Shown here: one piece after another, positions 22,378-34,850 of the stretch | Numbering within the stretch: the first letter of the stretch is position 1 | Layout of the letters: each line of letters opens with the position of its first letter | NCBI GenBank assembly: GCA_028671895.1 | Contig: JAPMAC010000231.1 | Coordinates: 13,542,001 to 13,606,000 of the forward strand | Length of the DNA: 64,000 bases | Direction of reading: 5' to 3' | From: Oenanthe sinensis | Taxonomy: Eukaryota; Streptophyta; Magnoliopsida; Apiales; Apiaceae | Translations under genes and position numbers: made by a program | Notes under the pieces: generated by a model | The model's input: the letters and a program-made list of their open reading frames with translations, nothing else | What the model was told of the DNA's origin: nothing | Database searches by the model: none

Positions 22378-24099
22378 AAGCATACCTAATTCATAGCCTA
22401 GTCTATTAAAAGTAGATTCATCTAGAGGTTTGGTAAAAATATCTGCAAGTTGTTGTTCATTAGGGACAAAATGTAATTCAACTATACCATTCAGTAAATG
22501 TTCCCTAATGAAATGATACTTATGTCAATATGTTTGGTTCTGGAATGTTACACTGGATTTTCTGTTATTGCAATAGCACTTATGTTATCACAGAAAATAG
22601 GAATCTTGTTCATGTTGAACCCATAGTCAAATAATTGATTTCTCATCCATAATATTTGTGCATAGCAACTTCCAGCAGTAATGTATTTAGCTTTTACAGT
22701 TAAAGTTGATACTGAGTGTTGCTTTTTGCTAAACCATGATACAAGTTTGTTTCCTAGAAATTGACAGGTGTCTATAGTACTTTTCCTGTCTATTTTGTAA
22801 CCTGCATAATCTGCATCCGAGTAGCCTATTAGATTAAAACTAGAATCTCTAGGATACTAAATACCAAAATTTGATGTACCCTTGAGATATATAAAAATCC
22901 TCTTAATAGCCACTAAATGAGATTCTCTAGGATCAGCCTGGAACCTAGCACACAAACATGTAGAGAATATTATGTCTGGCCTACTAACAGTTAAGTATAG
23001 AAGTGAGCCTACCATGCCTCTATAACTTGAAATGTCCACTTTAGCTTCCTTAGTGTTCAATTAAAGTTTGGTGGCAGTGGCCAAGGGAGTTTTTGCAGAA
23101 GAACATTTACTTAAGTCAAATTTCTTCAACAAGTCATGAATGTACTTAGTTTGATTTATAAAAATACCATCATTAATTTGTTTGACTTGCAAACCAAGAA
23201 AGTAGGTAAGTTCTTCCATCATGCTCATTTCATACTTACTCTGCATTAATTTAGAAAACTTTTTGCAAAGTCACTCATTAGTTGAGCTAAAAATAATGTC
23301 ATCCACATATATTTGGACAAGAATAATTGTGCCATTAACATTTCTACATAATAGAGTTTTATCAATAGTACCTCTTTTGAAGTGATTCTCAATGAAAAAC
23401 TGAGATAAAGTATCATACCAGGCCCTTGGTGCTTGCTTCAAGTCTTAGAGTGCTTTGAGTAGATAGTAGACAAAGTCAGGGAAATTTGGATCTGCAAACC
23501 CAAGAGGTTGTTTCATATAGACTTTCTCTTCCAATACTCCATTCAAAAATGCACTCTTCACATCCATCTAGTAGACTTTGAAATTAGCATATGCAGCATA
23601 AGCTGGAGAGATTCTGATTGCTTCCAGCCTTGCAACTGGTGCAAAAGCTTCATCAAAATCAATTCCTTCTTCTTATGAGTATTTATTTGCCACAAGCCTT
23701 GCCTTATTTCTAGTCACAGTACCAGTTTCATCCATTTTGTTCTTGAATACCCATTTTATAACAATTATTTATCTGTCTTTTGATTTGGGCACCAGCTTCC
23801 AAACTTTATTCCTTTCAAATTGATTGAGTTCCTCTTGCATAGCTAAAATCCAATCAGAATCCTTGAGAGCATCTCCAATTCTTTTAGGTTCTTCTTGAGA
23901 TAGGAAGCTGCTATACAGACACTCATTTTGAGTAGCACTTCTTATTTTGACACCATCTTCTGCATTTCCAATGATTAGTTCAGATAGATGGTTTTTTGTC
24001 CATTTTCTTTGAGGAGGCAAATTTTGCCTTGATGATGAAGCTTCATGATCATTGGTATTGTACTCAAACTGATTTGAATTTGATGTTTGATTTTGAAAC
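22378..24099 (-). pseudogene. pol: Copia-B RT and RNase H, broken
   Basis: Reverse transcriptase and RNase H part of pol on the element-3' side of the nested solo LTR. NECLYSSF and the Glu-Glu-Leu-Asn-Gln-Phe-Glu stretch begin the RT region, YVDD is preserved at about 23296-23310, and the GMVGSLLYLT...RPDI and RNase H blocks follow. Many point stops, several W or Q codons to TAG, for example near 23570 and 23446, and the reading ends near the LGML motif by 22378. Not functional. Confidence 0.9.
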
Positions 24100-24104
24100 C
24101 CTCC

Positions 24105-25469
24105 TGTTAGGTCCAAATGATTGTAGAAGGGGGGGTTGAATACAATCTCTATTAAATATTAATATCTGTTTCGGATAATTTTTTATTAAACAATTTAATT
24201 ATTATCACGAAATAATAATCAAAGGAACACAGTTCAAGTAAAATACTTGTATTAAACTTGATGGGTGTTACAAGATCAGCTTGAATAAACACTAATAGCT
24301 CTTTAGAATTTCTACAGAATATTTAACATGAATGCTCTATATTTTTTTCTTTTAGCTCGAATAGAAGTTGTTGAATGTTAACTACTGATCTCATATATAT
24401 AGAGAAACACTTAAAAGTCTCTCTGGTGCATTCGGGAAGACTTCTTGACTCTGGGGAGACTATCTGTGCTCGGGGAGACTTTTCAGGGAGACTATCATAG
24501 CTCGCAGAGACTTCTTGATTTAAATGAAAAATCATTTAAATTGATGGGGAAGACTTTGATAGCTCGGGGAGACTATTATAGCTCGGGGAGACTTTTCAAA
24601 TAAGATTCGGGGAGACTTTTCAAAAGTCTTCCCGAGAAATCAATTGCCGACCTGAATGATAAATGAGATGTATATCATTTATTTTCAAGTGATTCATTTG
24701 ATTTGAATCTTCTGACTTCTTTCTCCCTTTTGATTTCATTTGAATTAAATTCTATTTGTTTTATTATATATCTTATTCATTAAATTAATTCTGTGTGAAT
24801 TAATCTAAGTAAATAGGATACATAATAAATTAACTTTTTGATAATAGAATTAAATTAAAGTCTTCTTCATTCTAAAATAATTCTAAATTAATTAATTTCT
24901 TAATCAGTTTAAGAAATAAATTAATTCTGATTGAATTAATTTACCAATTAAATTAACTAAATAATTTAATCAATTAATAGAGAATTAAATTAAAGTCTTG
25001 ACTCCACAACTCTTGATGATATAATTCCAAGTCTTCTGTCTTCACACCAATGTCTGTAGCTGACCATTTCTTCTGTAATAAAAAATCTTCTCTGTATTTT
25101 GCCAACACTCTGTGTACTATCTGGTTCACGAGTGATTCACAACAAATAGAATTCTTCACTTGACTTTTATAATGGTTCACTTCTGTTCCTTCTGATTTGA
25201 CTATTTCTGATGTCACACAAAAATGAAATCTTCTGACACTGTAGCTTCTTCAAACTTAATTACTCCACTAAGGCATGATCAATTAAATTGAGCTTCTTTC
25301 AATGTAGTACTGCTTCAAGTCTGTAGATTGACTTTGATCTTCTTTTTCTTGTCAAATAATACCTCCTGAAGATTCCTGTGACAGATAATATATTTACTTA
25401 CAAATTATCTATGTTTGAGTTGAGTTGTCATCTCGCTAAACAAATAGGCTTCTAAACATATGCCTTTCA
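24105..25469 (-). mobile_element. solo LTR D (SIRE-like) nested in Copia-B pol linker
   Basis: 1365 bp, + strand TGTTAGGTCC to GCCTTTCA, perfect duplication CCTCC at 24100-24104 and 25470-25474. In element sense it starts TGAAAGGCATATG, identical to the start of the Copia-C LTR, and ends in the AACCCCCCCTTCTACAAT block shared by these LTRs, so it is a relative of Copia-C. Minus-strand TATATATA near 24391-24401. Nine copies of a GGGGAGACT motif (24433-24617) lie upstream of that TATA. Confidence 0.92.
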
Positions 25470-25474
25470 CCTCC

Positions 25475-26960
25475 CCCTGAATTTGATACCCTAGATGTAG
25501 AGTGTTGAATATCAATTGATTCATTATCAGTCGATGGATGAATGTCAACTGATAAATTATCCACTGATGTTGTGACATCAACTGATATTGGGTTTCTGAG
25601 TACTTGTGAAATTATGATTTCCACTTCTTCATCATCATTTACACCATTTGATTCATTCTCAAAATGCAGTGTGTCATAATTTACTTCATCAAACAAGCCT
25701 TGAATCTTTTTATCAATAAATATTACATGTACAGATTTCATAACAATGTGTAGTCTAAGATTATAGAATCTATAGGCTATGCTTGTTAGTGCATACCCAA
25801 CAAATATAGCTTAATCAGTCTTGGCTTCAATTTTTCCTAGGTTTTTACCTTGATTCTTTAGAACATAGCAATTGCAGCCAAAGACATGAAGAAATCTCAC
25901 TTTTGGCTTTTTGTCTTTCTTGATCAATTGATAAGGTGTCTTTCCTTCAGCTTGATTCACTATGGAGATGTTTTGAATATAACATGTTGTATTAATGGCC
26001 TCAGCCTAGAAGTATGTTGGTAATTTAGAATCTTCCAACATAGTTCTAGCTATTTCAATCAATGTCCTGTTTTTCCTCTCCACTACCCCATTTTGTTGAG
26101 GTGTCCTTGGTGCAGAGAAGGTGTGTATGATTCCTTTAGATTCACAGAACTCCTTTATTGTGGAATTCTTAAATTCTGTTCCATTATCACTTCTTATTTT
26201 CTTTACATCCAATTCAAGACTTTTCTCAACTTCTTTGATGTGCTTGGTGACGAGATCACTATCTTCATCTTTTGAATGCAGAAAATAAGTCCATAAGAAT
26301 CTTGAAAAGTCATCCACAATGACTAGAGCATACTTCTTTGCAATGGACATGCTATTTACAGGACCAAACAAATCCATGTGTAATAACTCAAGTAGCTTCT
26401 CAATTGATGATTTTAATTTTGACTTGATTGATGCCTTCCTTTGTTTTCCTTTCTGACAGGCATCACATAGTCCATCCTTGACAAATTCCATTTGTGGTAA
26501 ACCTCTCACTTGATTTTTCTTGACCAAATGATTCATGGCTTTGAAATTTAAGTGAGCTAATTTCTTATGTCATAGCCAACTTTCATTTGTACTTGCCTTA
26601 GAGAGAAGACAAGTCATTGAGTCTGCACTTGTTGAGTTGAAGTCAGCTATGTATACATTTTCTTTTCTATTCCCAGTCATAACTAGGCTTCCATTGTTCT
26701 TGTTGGAAATTATGCATCCTTCAATTGTGAAACAAACTTTATTTTCATTGTCTCATAGTTGACTTATGCTTAACAGATTGTGTCTTAAGACATCAACTAA
26801 TGCAACAGGTTCAATAATGACATTCTCTTTCTAAATCAAGCCATATCCCATGGTGTATCCTTTGCTATCATCTCCAAAAGTTACTCCAGGGTCAGCATTC
26901 TCCTCAAACTTTGTGATCAGGGATTTATCTCCAGTCATATATCTTGAACACCCAATGTCC
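25475..26960 (-). pseudogene. pol: Copia-B protease and integrase, broken
   Basis: Protease signature near 26960-26930 reads DIGCSRYMTG where DSGCSRHMTG is usual, so the catalytic Ser and the His are changed. Integrase (26536-26006 open) shows GLCDACQKGK, HMDLFGP, SDNGTEF and GVVERKNRT, so the zinc finger Cys pair and the D-D-E residues are present. It ends at a TAG near 26006 where Trp is expected (YFWAEA in related elements). The IN-RT linker (25741-25475) is Ser/Asp-rich and includes SVDI repeats coded by the TCATCGATGG-type motif. The frame crosses the solo LTR insertion unchanged. Confidence 0.88.
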
Positions 26961-28240
26961 AAGTACCAAAGATTTCTTTTTTTCCCTGATTGCTAGAAGA
27001 ACTAGCTTCTTGATCATCATGATTGGCCATTAGTGCAAGGTTGATGTATTCCTCTTCTTCAGAATCATCCTCAGCAACCCAGTCCTTTTCTTCTGTTACA
27101 AAAGCCTTCTCTTTTTGTTTGAGTAAGTCAAAGTACTTATTTTTATAGTCAATACCATCACTAAACTTTGACTTCTTCTCCATTTTTGGCTTTCTGCATT
27201 CATTAGAAAAGTGACCAGCCAATCCACAGTTAAAACATTTGAATTGAGTCCTATCAACAAGATTTTTACCTTGTTGATTGTCTTTCTTAAACTGATATCC
27301 AGGCCTTTGCATAGGATTTCTCTTGAATTTGAGTTTTGAAAATTTCCTTGATAGAAAAGCCAAATGCTCATATATTTCATCTATTTCATCCTTGGTATAT
27401 GACTCATCATATTCAACTATTTCTTTTCTTTTACTAATTGAAGATTCATCATATCTAATACTACTTGCACTATTGCCATGATTTTATTTCTTCCCTTCTT
27501 TGATAGACACATCTTCACAAGATTCTGCAATTTGCTTATCCTTGACCACCAAAGCAACAAACTTCTCTTTCTTTTGACTTTTCTCAATCTCCTCATCTTG
27601 TTGTAGTTCTAACTCATAGGTCTTCAGATTCGTACAGTTTGTCAAAAGTATACTCTATAAAGTCAGGAGACTGTCTTATAGAAACAGTCATTGGTTTCCA
27701 TTCCTTGGGTAAGGACCTCAAGAATTTGAGGTTGGTATCTTCAACAACATATACTCTTCTATATAGTTTTAGCTATTTCAACAACTTTTGAAACCTAATA
27801 TATGTGTCATTGATTTCTTCACCACTCTTGAAGTGAAAGGCCTCATACTTCTGAATCAAGAGTTACATTTTGTTCTTCCTTACTTGCTCAGTGCCCTCAC
27901 ATAGAGTTTAAAGAGTAGCCCAGACTTCCTTAGAGGGTGTACAGTTGATAACGTTGTCAAACATATCCTTGTCAAGACCATTAAACAAAATGTTCATAGC
28001 CTTTTTATCCATGTGTACTTCCTTTTCATCCTCATCTGTGTATTCACTCGTAGGTTTTCGAATAAGTTTGTCTGGTGCCTGAGTACCATATGTATTTACA
28101 CTTGTAACTATCTTCATAGGCACTTATAGACCTTTCTCTATGCAGTTGACATAGGAAGGATCAATGGATAGCAGATGCAAGTGCATTTTAACTTTTTAGG
28201 GAAAGTACTCATCTTTCTCTAGAACAGGAATCTTCACTCA
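26935..28240 (-). pseudogene. gag: Copia-B gag, broken
   Basis: Begins near 28240 just inside the PBS. Multiple stops and shifts. Recognisable parts are a copia Gag core (28123-27908 and following fragments) and one CCHC knuckle CFNCGLAGHFSNEC near 27240-27195. It is then out of frame with pol. Only one knuckle is seen, against three in Copia-A. Confidence 0.85.
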
Positions 28241-28300
28241 TGTGTCTTTTTGTCCCGTACTTCATGTACTTAGATCTTAACTTTCTGTATGTTGAAACCT

Positions 28301-28314
28301 GGCTCTGATACAAA
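28301..28314 (-). promoter_or_regulatory. Copia-B primer-binding site
   Basis: The minus strand reads TTTGTATCAGAGCC, one base off the usual TTGGTATCAGAGCC, directly inside the 5' LTR. Confidence 0.85.
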
Positions 28315-28315
28315 T

Positions 28316-29524
28316 TGTTATTTTCCTTTAAGTATAAGAAGTTTGTAGAAGAGGGGGATGAATACAAACTTATGAGTTTTTGAAATTCTTGTGGATACAA
28401 GTTTGTACTTTTAGTCATTTTTGTGTTTGGAAATATCTATTGAAGAGAACTATTAGAACAATTGATTGATGGTTTAATATATTGAAAACATAACATAACA
28501 ATTTTAAAATTACTAGTGGATTGGTTTTTCGACTAGTGTATTTTTGCTTTCAATTAACCTTGGTAAAGATACCAAGCTGCTTACAAAGATGTAGTTTTTG
28601 AACTAAGAAAAGTACTACAAAAATCTTCTAGATTTTCTACTATACTTTTCTTGAGTTCTTGATTTTCTACATTAGTTTGCTATAATGGACTACTACTTAA
28701 TATATAGTAGTTCACGTACTACTTCTTTTTTCTATCTTTCGATGGATAACAATGTGAATTACAAATTACATTTTACAATGTATTCATTAAAATAGGTTGT
28801 AGCTATTTTTCACAGTCTCCTTTGCATTTGTCTTGATCTGGAAAAATCTTTGTCTTGATTTTTTCCTTGAAGATTGTGTTACCTTGAAAGTATTCACAAT
28901 CCTGACAGGCCTATCTTCCATTGATTCAGTTTCTGTAAAAATCCCATTCCTTTTGTCTTTAACCAATTTGGAAAACCTTGTTCAACTGATAATGGTTGTC
29001 AAGTTTATCAGTCGATCTTCCTTTGCTCATCCATTGATGGATAGGTTATCCATCTATCAATTGATGTATCGATGGATAGTTAGATTATCTATCGACTCCT
29101 TATCCATTGATGGTCCTTTATCCGTTAATTGTCTTTATTCATTGATAGACTTTATCCATCAAGTAGTGTCTTTTTCCATCAACTCCAATATCAGCTGGTC
29201 ACTTTATCTGTGAGAATTCTAACTTAGAATATTTACAGTTGATCAGCCATTCTTCAGATCCGTTGAGAAGCTATAAATTGAAGTCAATAACATCAGTTGA
29301 CTACTTCACAGCATCCATCGAGGCAATAAAGTCAATTGATAATGAAAAATTAATCAAATGTTACAATCCAATTTATCAGTTGATTAACAAGATTCAACTG
29401 ATAACTGGTTTCCTAGTCAATGGATATTTATAGATCACATATCCATTGACCAGTTACAATTAAATTTAAATCCCTATTGTAATTCTAAGTAATTTGTTAT
29501 CATCAAATCTCATAATTCCTAACA
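28316..29524 (-). mobile_element. Copia-B 5' LTR
   Basis: 1209 bp, TGTTATTTTCC to CCTAACA, partner of 16186-17394. Same TATCCATCGATGGATA-like array at about 28995-29410. Ends at the CTATT duplication 29525-29529. Confidence 0.95.
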
Positions 29525-29529
29525 CTATT

Positions 29530-29754
29530 TAAATCTTCAATACAATCTAAAACTGCTGAGTCATTTATTCTTCACTAAGGCTTGAACACTAACATGAACT
29601 TCTTTTAGTGGTCTTCAAATTTTTTTCTAATATTTGGATTCTTTGTAGCTACATACTCTTCATGAATATAGATTCCTGTGATTAATTAATAATATTTACC
29701 AGTCCTTTACTTTAGTTGAGTTACAGTGCCTCGGTTACCTTGTTCGTTACATTA
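29530..29754 (-). mobile_element. LTR G, right (U3) part
   Basis: Continues LTR G after the Copia-B insertion. GATTCCTGTGATTAATTAATAA and TTTAGTTGAGTT match the U3 end of solo LTR D. The right border against element H lies around 29750 and is approximate. Confidence 0.55.
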
Positions 29755-31992
29755 TGTTTTACATATATGACTCGTAATGCTTACCTACATGTACCCGTAC
29801 AAACTGTCTACGTACCCTTGATATATGGATGAACTCTCCATGTAGTTCTTAGGGTTTGGGCTCTTGGAATGATAAGATCAACCATGTTTGTGATGTGTTT
29901 GATGATTATCAAAACACTATCTTGATAGACTTCGAGTTGAAGTAGGTTTCCTAACTTGAGTAGGATTGTGGAACCTCCCTCCTTTATGTTTATCTAATAT
30001 AAACACGCCATATATATGTATGTATATATATATATATTATAGTTATCCCACTTTTGGAAATCCATGAAAAGATAATTTGGACTCATGATGTTTAGGAGTC
30101 CAAGCCCAGGTAGGAAGAACCTCCTATGTCAGCTTCCTATGAATCTCATATCACGAATAGGTAACCTCTTTTTAACAGGAACCCCAGGTCCTCAATAGAC
30201 CCCCTTGAACTCCCCATGGGAGGGAGAGCTTCAGGTTCACCCTGATCACAGAGAACCTCCTATAGTGAATTTCCAAGTTCATTAACTTCCTGTAACCACT
30301 CCAAAATAGATCACATCCCTGACATAGCGGGAGCTCTCTAGGCAGCGGAATCTTAGCATAAATGGACCCTCTCTTATAGATCATGGATTGGACCTCAATA
30401 ACTCCCTCGGTCAAAATCTAACCCATGTGAGATTTGTAGGGTTTCGTGACACAAACGCAGCGGAATAAACGCGAAAAATAAATCAAAATAGCGAAACCCT
30501 CCGCAGGATCCATGCGAAAACAAAAGATTTAATTCGGAGATAAAGAATAAATACCTTTAGAAGCTTTAACAGTTCATTAATGGAAGATTAATGGAGATCC
30601 AAAGCTTGTTTAATCACCACGTATCCCGCTCTCGCGCTACGCTCTACGGTATCCACACGAACACTTTTCATGAAGGATTGATGTGTACTAGCACCCGAAA
30701 ACTTCTTCTCTCTCTATCTTCCTCCTCTCTCAGAGCGGCTAGGGTTTTTGTAAAATCTCTCACTTATTAAATCAGCCCATAAAGAGATTATATAGAGAGA
30801 GGAATAAGTTTTCTAATTATAATCCAATTATAATTAATACTAATCCAAAATTCTAAATTATTTAATTAAGTCTCACTTAATTAATTAATTATTAATTTTG
30901 GAATTAGTTTAAGTAATTCATTTATTCTATTTATATAATTAATTAAGTCATACTTAATTAATATCATAAATAAAATAAATTACTTATTTAATTTAAATTC
31001 ATAATTTAAATTATTTCTCCTTCAAGCGTTCTTTGTGTGTGACCCTGTAGGTTATTATTACGTTGGCAACAATTTTAATATCTAATTAAAATTGTAAACA
31101 ATGAGCGGCATCTAGTAATACATCATTGCTACCCAAGTAATAATAATAAATCGGTGATTCGATTAAGCCTTTCGTGAATAATGTTCCATGTAATATAATC
31201 CCTTTAATCTTGATATTATAGATTAAACTCAAGGCATGTGTCGTGTCATCCTCTTCATAATTTAATCTTTATTTTCTTGATCGATGAGTAGACTATTAAA
31301 ATCAAATCAACATTTGAGCACGGCCGTGCATTTCATAGTCTCACTCAAACAAGAGGCCAATAATATCACTCCTAAAATTAGGAGGATTAAATCTCATCTA
31401 GATCATTCATATTTCTCATACGATTCATAATATACCCAATGTCCACTTTTATCATCACCCGGTCAAAGGTAACTTTTAATGTAATCAAAGTATATTAATT
31501 CTCGTATAGAAATATAATGATTTCAGGTCTAAGGATCATTACACCATTATCACAGTGAGAATTACTTATGACACTTACTTAACATTTAGAATCTCACGGC
31601 GGGTCATTCCAGTGCCATGCATTGATACATGCACTTATGTTCTTGACTTTAGTATCCCCATACCTATGACCAATGAGATGTGGTCATCTGTCAAGAAACA
31701 TACTAGTCTTTGTGCATTATTATTGTCCTTAAATAATAATACTCGACTAGGGAATTTTAGGAATAAGATACTATTCATATAATCTCATTTTTAAGTCGCA
31801 TACTTAAAGATATAGAATACGTATCAAAATTCCAAGGACATTTACTATGCTTTAAATTTATTACGCAGTAAACAAAACATAATAAATAAATAATAATCAA
31901 TAAAACATAATCCTTAATAATAAATATTTTCCTTAAAATATAAAAAGTATTGTCTCTAGAGCACAATTACTAACAAGATTTTGGGCACAACA
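29755..31992 (-). mobile_element. Element H 3' LTR (left), truncated and interrupted
   Basis: 29755-30434 plus 31981-31992 match the right LTR from about 60066 to 60747 with moderate divergence, including GGTTTGGGCTC, the CCCCAGGTCCTCAATAGACC block and GACATAGCGGGA. The outer ~210 bp of the right LTR have no counterpart here. A (TA/TATG)n run at 30010-30040 corresponds to a (TG)n run at 60310-60337 in the other LTR. Confidence 0.8.
30435..31975 (-). mobile_element. solo LTR (family 3) in the H 3' LTR
   Basis: 1541 bp, TGTAGGG to CTAACA, perfect duplication AGATT at 30430-30434 and 31976-31980. Shares the GAGCGGCATCTAGTAATAC block with the Copia-F LTRs. Same family as the rearranged copy at 56277-57455. 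Minus-strand TATATAA near 30795. Confidence 0.93.
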
Positions 31993-32348
31993 ATTACTCT
32001 CTGGTTCCTTGAAGTCATTAAATGCGAAAGGAACCAAAAAAGGTAAGAAATTGAGGTCCAACTCCCACCTTGATTTTCTCAAAAGGTTCACACCTTCAAC
32101 ATTATACCTCTAAGCTTACATGAGCTAACTCAGCGTAAGAAACAAGAGTCATAATATAAAAGTGTGCACCTCTCAAACCATGACTTTGTTCTTCGATATA
32201 TTTCCTTCTTCTTAGAGTAGAGCTTTATGCGATGATCTCTCGTGAGTGACTCACATGGACCCCTTGTTGTACTAAAGTTTCTTATGAGCCTCATGTACCT
32301 GAGCTACCAAGACAACTAGACAAAGGATATTAATAGTATGAGTTGAGT

Positions 32349-32351
<3 letters not shown>

Positions 32352-32411
<60 letters not shown>
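32352..32411. repeat. (AT)n microsatellite
   Basis: About 60 bp of uninterrupted AT dinucleotides. Confidence 0.99.
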
Positions 32412-32414
<3 letters not shown>

Positions 32415-32569
32415 GGGGTGTGATGCATATGCGCATGTATGAATGATTTTGTATAAAGATGTATGGTGTTGTTTTTTGCATCAAGTAGAACCTCAGCAAA
32501 TACACCTTTCAAGACATAGTGCTATAATTTTTGGAGGTTTTCAATTCATGTTCAAGTAGTTCATCCATG

Positions 32570-32805
32570 CCCGGCTCCGTGGGGACTCATAAGATAGTAC
32601 TCAGCTTTCTATGGGACTGATATAGTAGTGCCTAGCTACTTGGGGTTTATGGGATGATGCCCAACTATGTGGGAGACTTATCAGATGGTGTCCAGCTATG
32701 TGGGGCTTATTAGATGGTGCCCAACTATATGGGGCTTATGAGATGGTGCCCAAGTACGTGAGGCATATTAGATCATCCCAGCTACGTGGGGCTTATGAGA
32801 TGGTT
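32570..32805. repeat. tandem array, ~29-bp unit, 8 copies
   Basis: Eight diverged units near CCCAGCTATGTGGGGCTTAT plus GAGATGGTG. Confidence 0.9.
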
Positions 32806-34015
32806 TCCGTGTACCTCCTCAATTATAGTTATACCTTTCCAAGTTGTACAATTATAAGTATGTAGAGTGCTTAGGTCACATACTTCACATCTTTGGCTAG
32901 AAAATTCAAAAACATTTTTGAAATTTATGCATAGTGCAAAGTGTGAACCTATGTGACTGATAACCTCCATTGTTTGGGTTAGAATATGTTTCATTTTGTG
33001 AGATCATGTGGTATGCATAGTTGAAGATAATGAGGTACAATAGTAGACGTTATCATGCCAGTGATTCAAATGAAGGATATGAAGTTTTCATGTGCATGCT
33101 TAAAAACAAGCATGATAATGAATATATTAAGGCATGAAAGTGAAACTTATATGTGTTTTTATCTATCCAATTCTAGTTCAGGTTTCTACATGAACCTTTT
33201 AAGTGGGAGCTCTTTTATGCTCACCATCATGGTGCAAAGCTCTTCCCTATTGTGTAAAATTCTCAATGATAAGATGTTGGTCGATTGAGCTACCCCCCGA
33301 GCCGTTGTATTTCTTATAAAAATCTATAAGTTGTTAGGTTAGAGCTTTTTATGTGCAGCCCAAGATGAGAAACTCTTCTCTATTGTGTGAGCTTACTTTT
33401 TATGATGAGGTATTGGAACTGAGGTACCCCCCCTAAGTCATTAGATTTTTTTCTGATAGGATGTGGGAACCCAAGCTTTCTAAGGTAATTGATATGGCTG
33501 ATAGTTCCATACTGTTTAGTGAGTGTTGAATATCTTTTCGAGCCGAGTAATTATGAGGTAAGAGTGCTAGATCGAGCACCTCTTTTTAAAGGTTATGACA
33601 TCATGTGATAGAAGTAAGAGTTCTATCTTGAACTTCTTTCTAAAATAAGAAAGGTAAGAGCTCCTCCTTAGACCTTTTTACTGAATTGCCAGATAAGATC
33701 TCATTCCATGTAATTTCTCATAGGTGATGAGGAGGAGAATAATCTTATGTACTTACGTTGGTGAACCTTAACAAGGTTCGTTGTCTTTTGAATATCGGAG
33801 CCTCCAATATGTGGACCTCAAACCCGTTTGTGCTTTAAGAACACGTTGTCGTGAAACCAAATGACTAAGAGGCCCCTTTCAGTTAACTTGGTTCGCCCAA
33901 GGGACCAATTATGTAATCCACCTCGGAGAAGATTTATAAATTTAAAATGCCACATAAGGATGGTAAACTTCAATCCCAAAACGGGTTTGTAGACCAAAGT
34001 TTGTGAATATAAAAT

Positions 34016-34345
34016 TGAAGATGTAGCTGAAGGTCTAGCTGAAGCTGTATTTGTAGTTGTAGTTGTACCCAAAGGTGTAGCGGTAGCTATAGCCAAAGTT
34101 GTAGTTGTAGCTATAGTCGAAGGTGTAGCTATAGCTGTAACCGGAGGTATAGCTAGAGTTGTAGCTGAAGGTTTAGCTGGAGTTGTACCCGAAGATGTAG
34201 CTATAGCCGTAGCCGAAGGTGTAACTACTAGCTGAATATGTAGTTGTTAGCTAAAGTTTAAGGTATAGCTGTAGCTATAGCCGAAGGTATAGCTATAGTT
34301 GTAGCCGAAAGTGTAGCTGTAGGTGAATTTGAAGTTGTACATGTA
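34016..34345. repeat. tandem array, 24-bp unit built from GTAGCT hexamers
   Basis: Units near GAAGGTGTAGCTATAGCTGT plus AGCC; seven units are exactly 24 bp, others longer. Because 24 is divisible by 3 it produces spurious open frames on both strands. Confidence 0.9.
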
Positions 34346-34397
34346 CCTGAAATTATTAAGATCACATTCTGATTTAAGTTGGATGAATTTACATTGG

Positions 34398-34850
34398 GCA
34401 CCAAATGAATCTTATGGGCTCTAAGTGAATCCTGAGGGCATAAAGTGAATCCAATTGGAGTTTAAGTGAAGCTTTTGTTAGGACACAAAGCAGATCCAAT
34501 TGGGCGCTAAATAAATTTTAAGGCACAGAGAGAACACACTGAGGCACTAGTGAATCCATAAGGGCGCCTGGGGCACCAGGTGAATTCTAGAGGGCTCCAA
34601 GTGAATCCTTATAAGGGCACCGGAAGAATCTATAAGGGCACTAGGAGAATGCATGAGGGTGTCTAGGGCACCAGGTGAATCCTATAGGGCTCCAAGTAAA
34701 TCTTGATAAGGGCACGAGGAGAATTCATAAGAGAACTAGGTGAATTTATGAGAGCGCCTTGGGCACTGAGTGAATCCCATAGGGCTCCAAGTGAATCCTG
34801 ATAAGGGCACAAGGAGAATCCATAAGGGCTATAGATGAATCCTTATAGGC
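34398..34850. repeat. tandem array, ~20-bp unit with ~95-bp higher order
   Basis: About twenty units near GGGCACCAAGTGAATCCTAT, with a higher-order repeat of four to five units recognisable about three times between 34563 and 34820. Confidence 0.88.

Larger units (their letters stand above)
16186..29524 (-). mobile_element. Copia-B, complete but decayed SIRE-like element
   Basis: 13.3 kb between LTRs of equal length (1209 bp each), with the perfect duplication CTATT at 16181-16185 and 29525-29529. Order in element sense: 5' LTR, PBS, gag, PR, IN, linker (with nested solo LTR 24105-25469), RT, RNase H, spacer, third ORF, 3' LTR. All coding regions carry stops or frameshifts. I count about 17 differences in the first ~260 aligned LTR bases, so it is clearly older than Copia-C. 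Confidence 0.95.

Noticed and set aside
32330..32512. Minus-strand frame with a long Ile-Tyr run
   Set aside because: Produced by the (AT)n microsatellite.
33818..34096. 92-codon minus-strand frame rich in Thr and Ala
   Set aside because: Its start is the 24-bp GTAGCT array; no other support.
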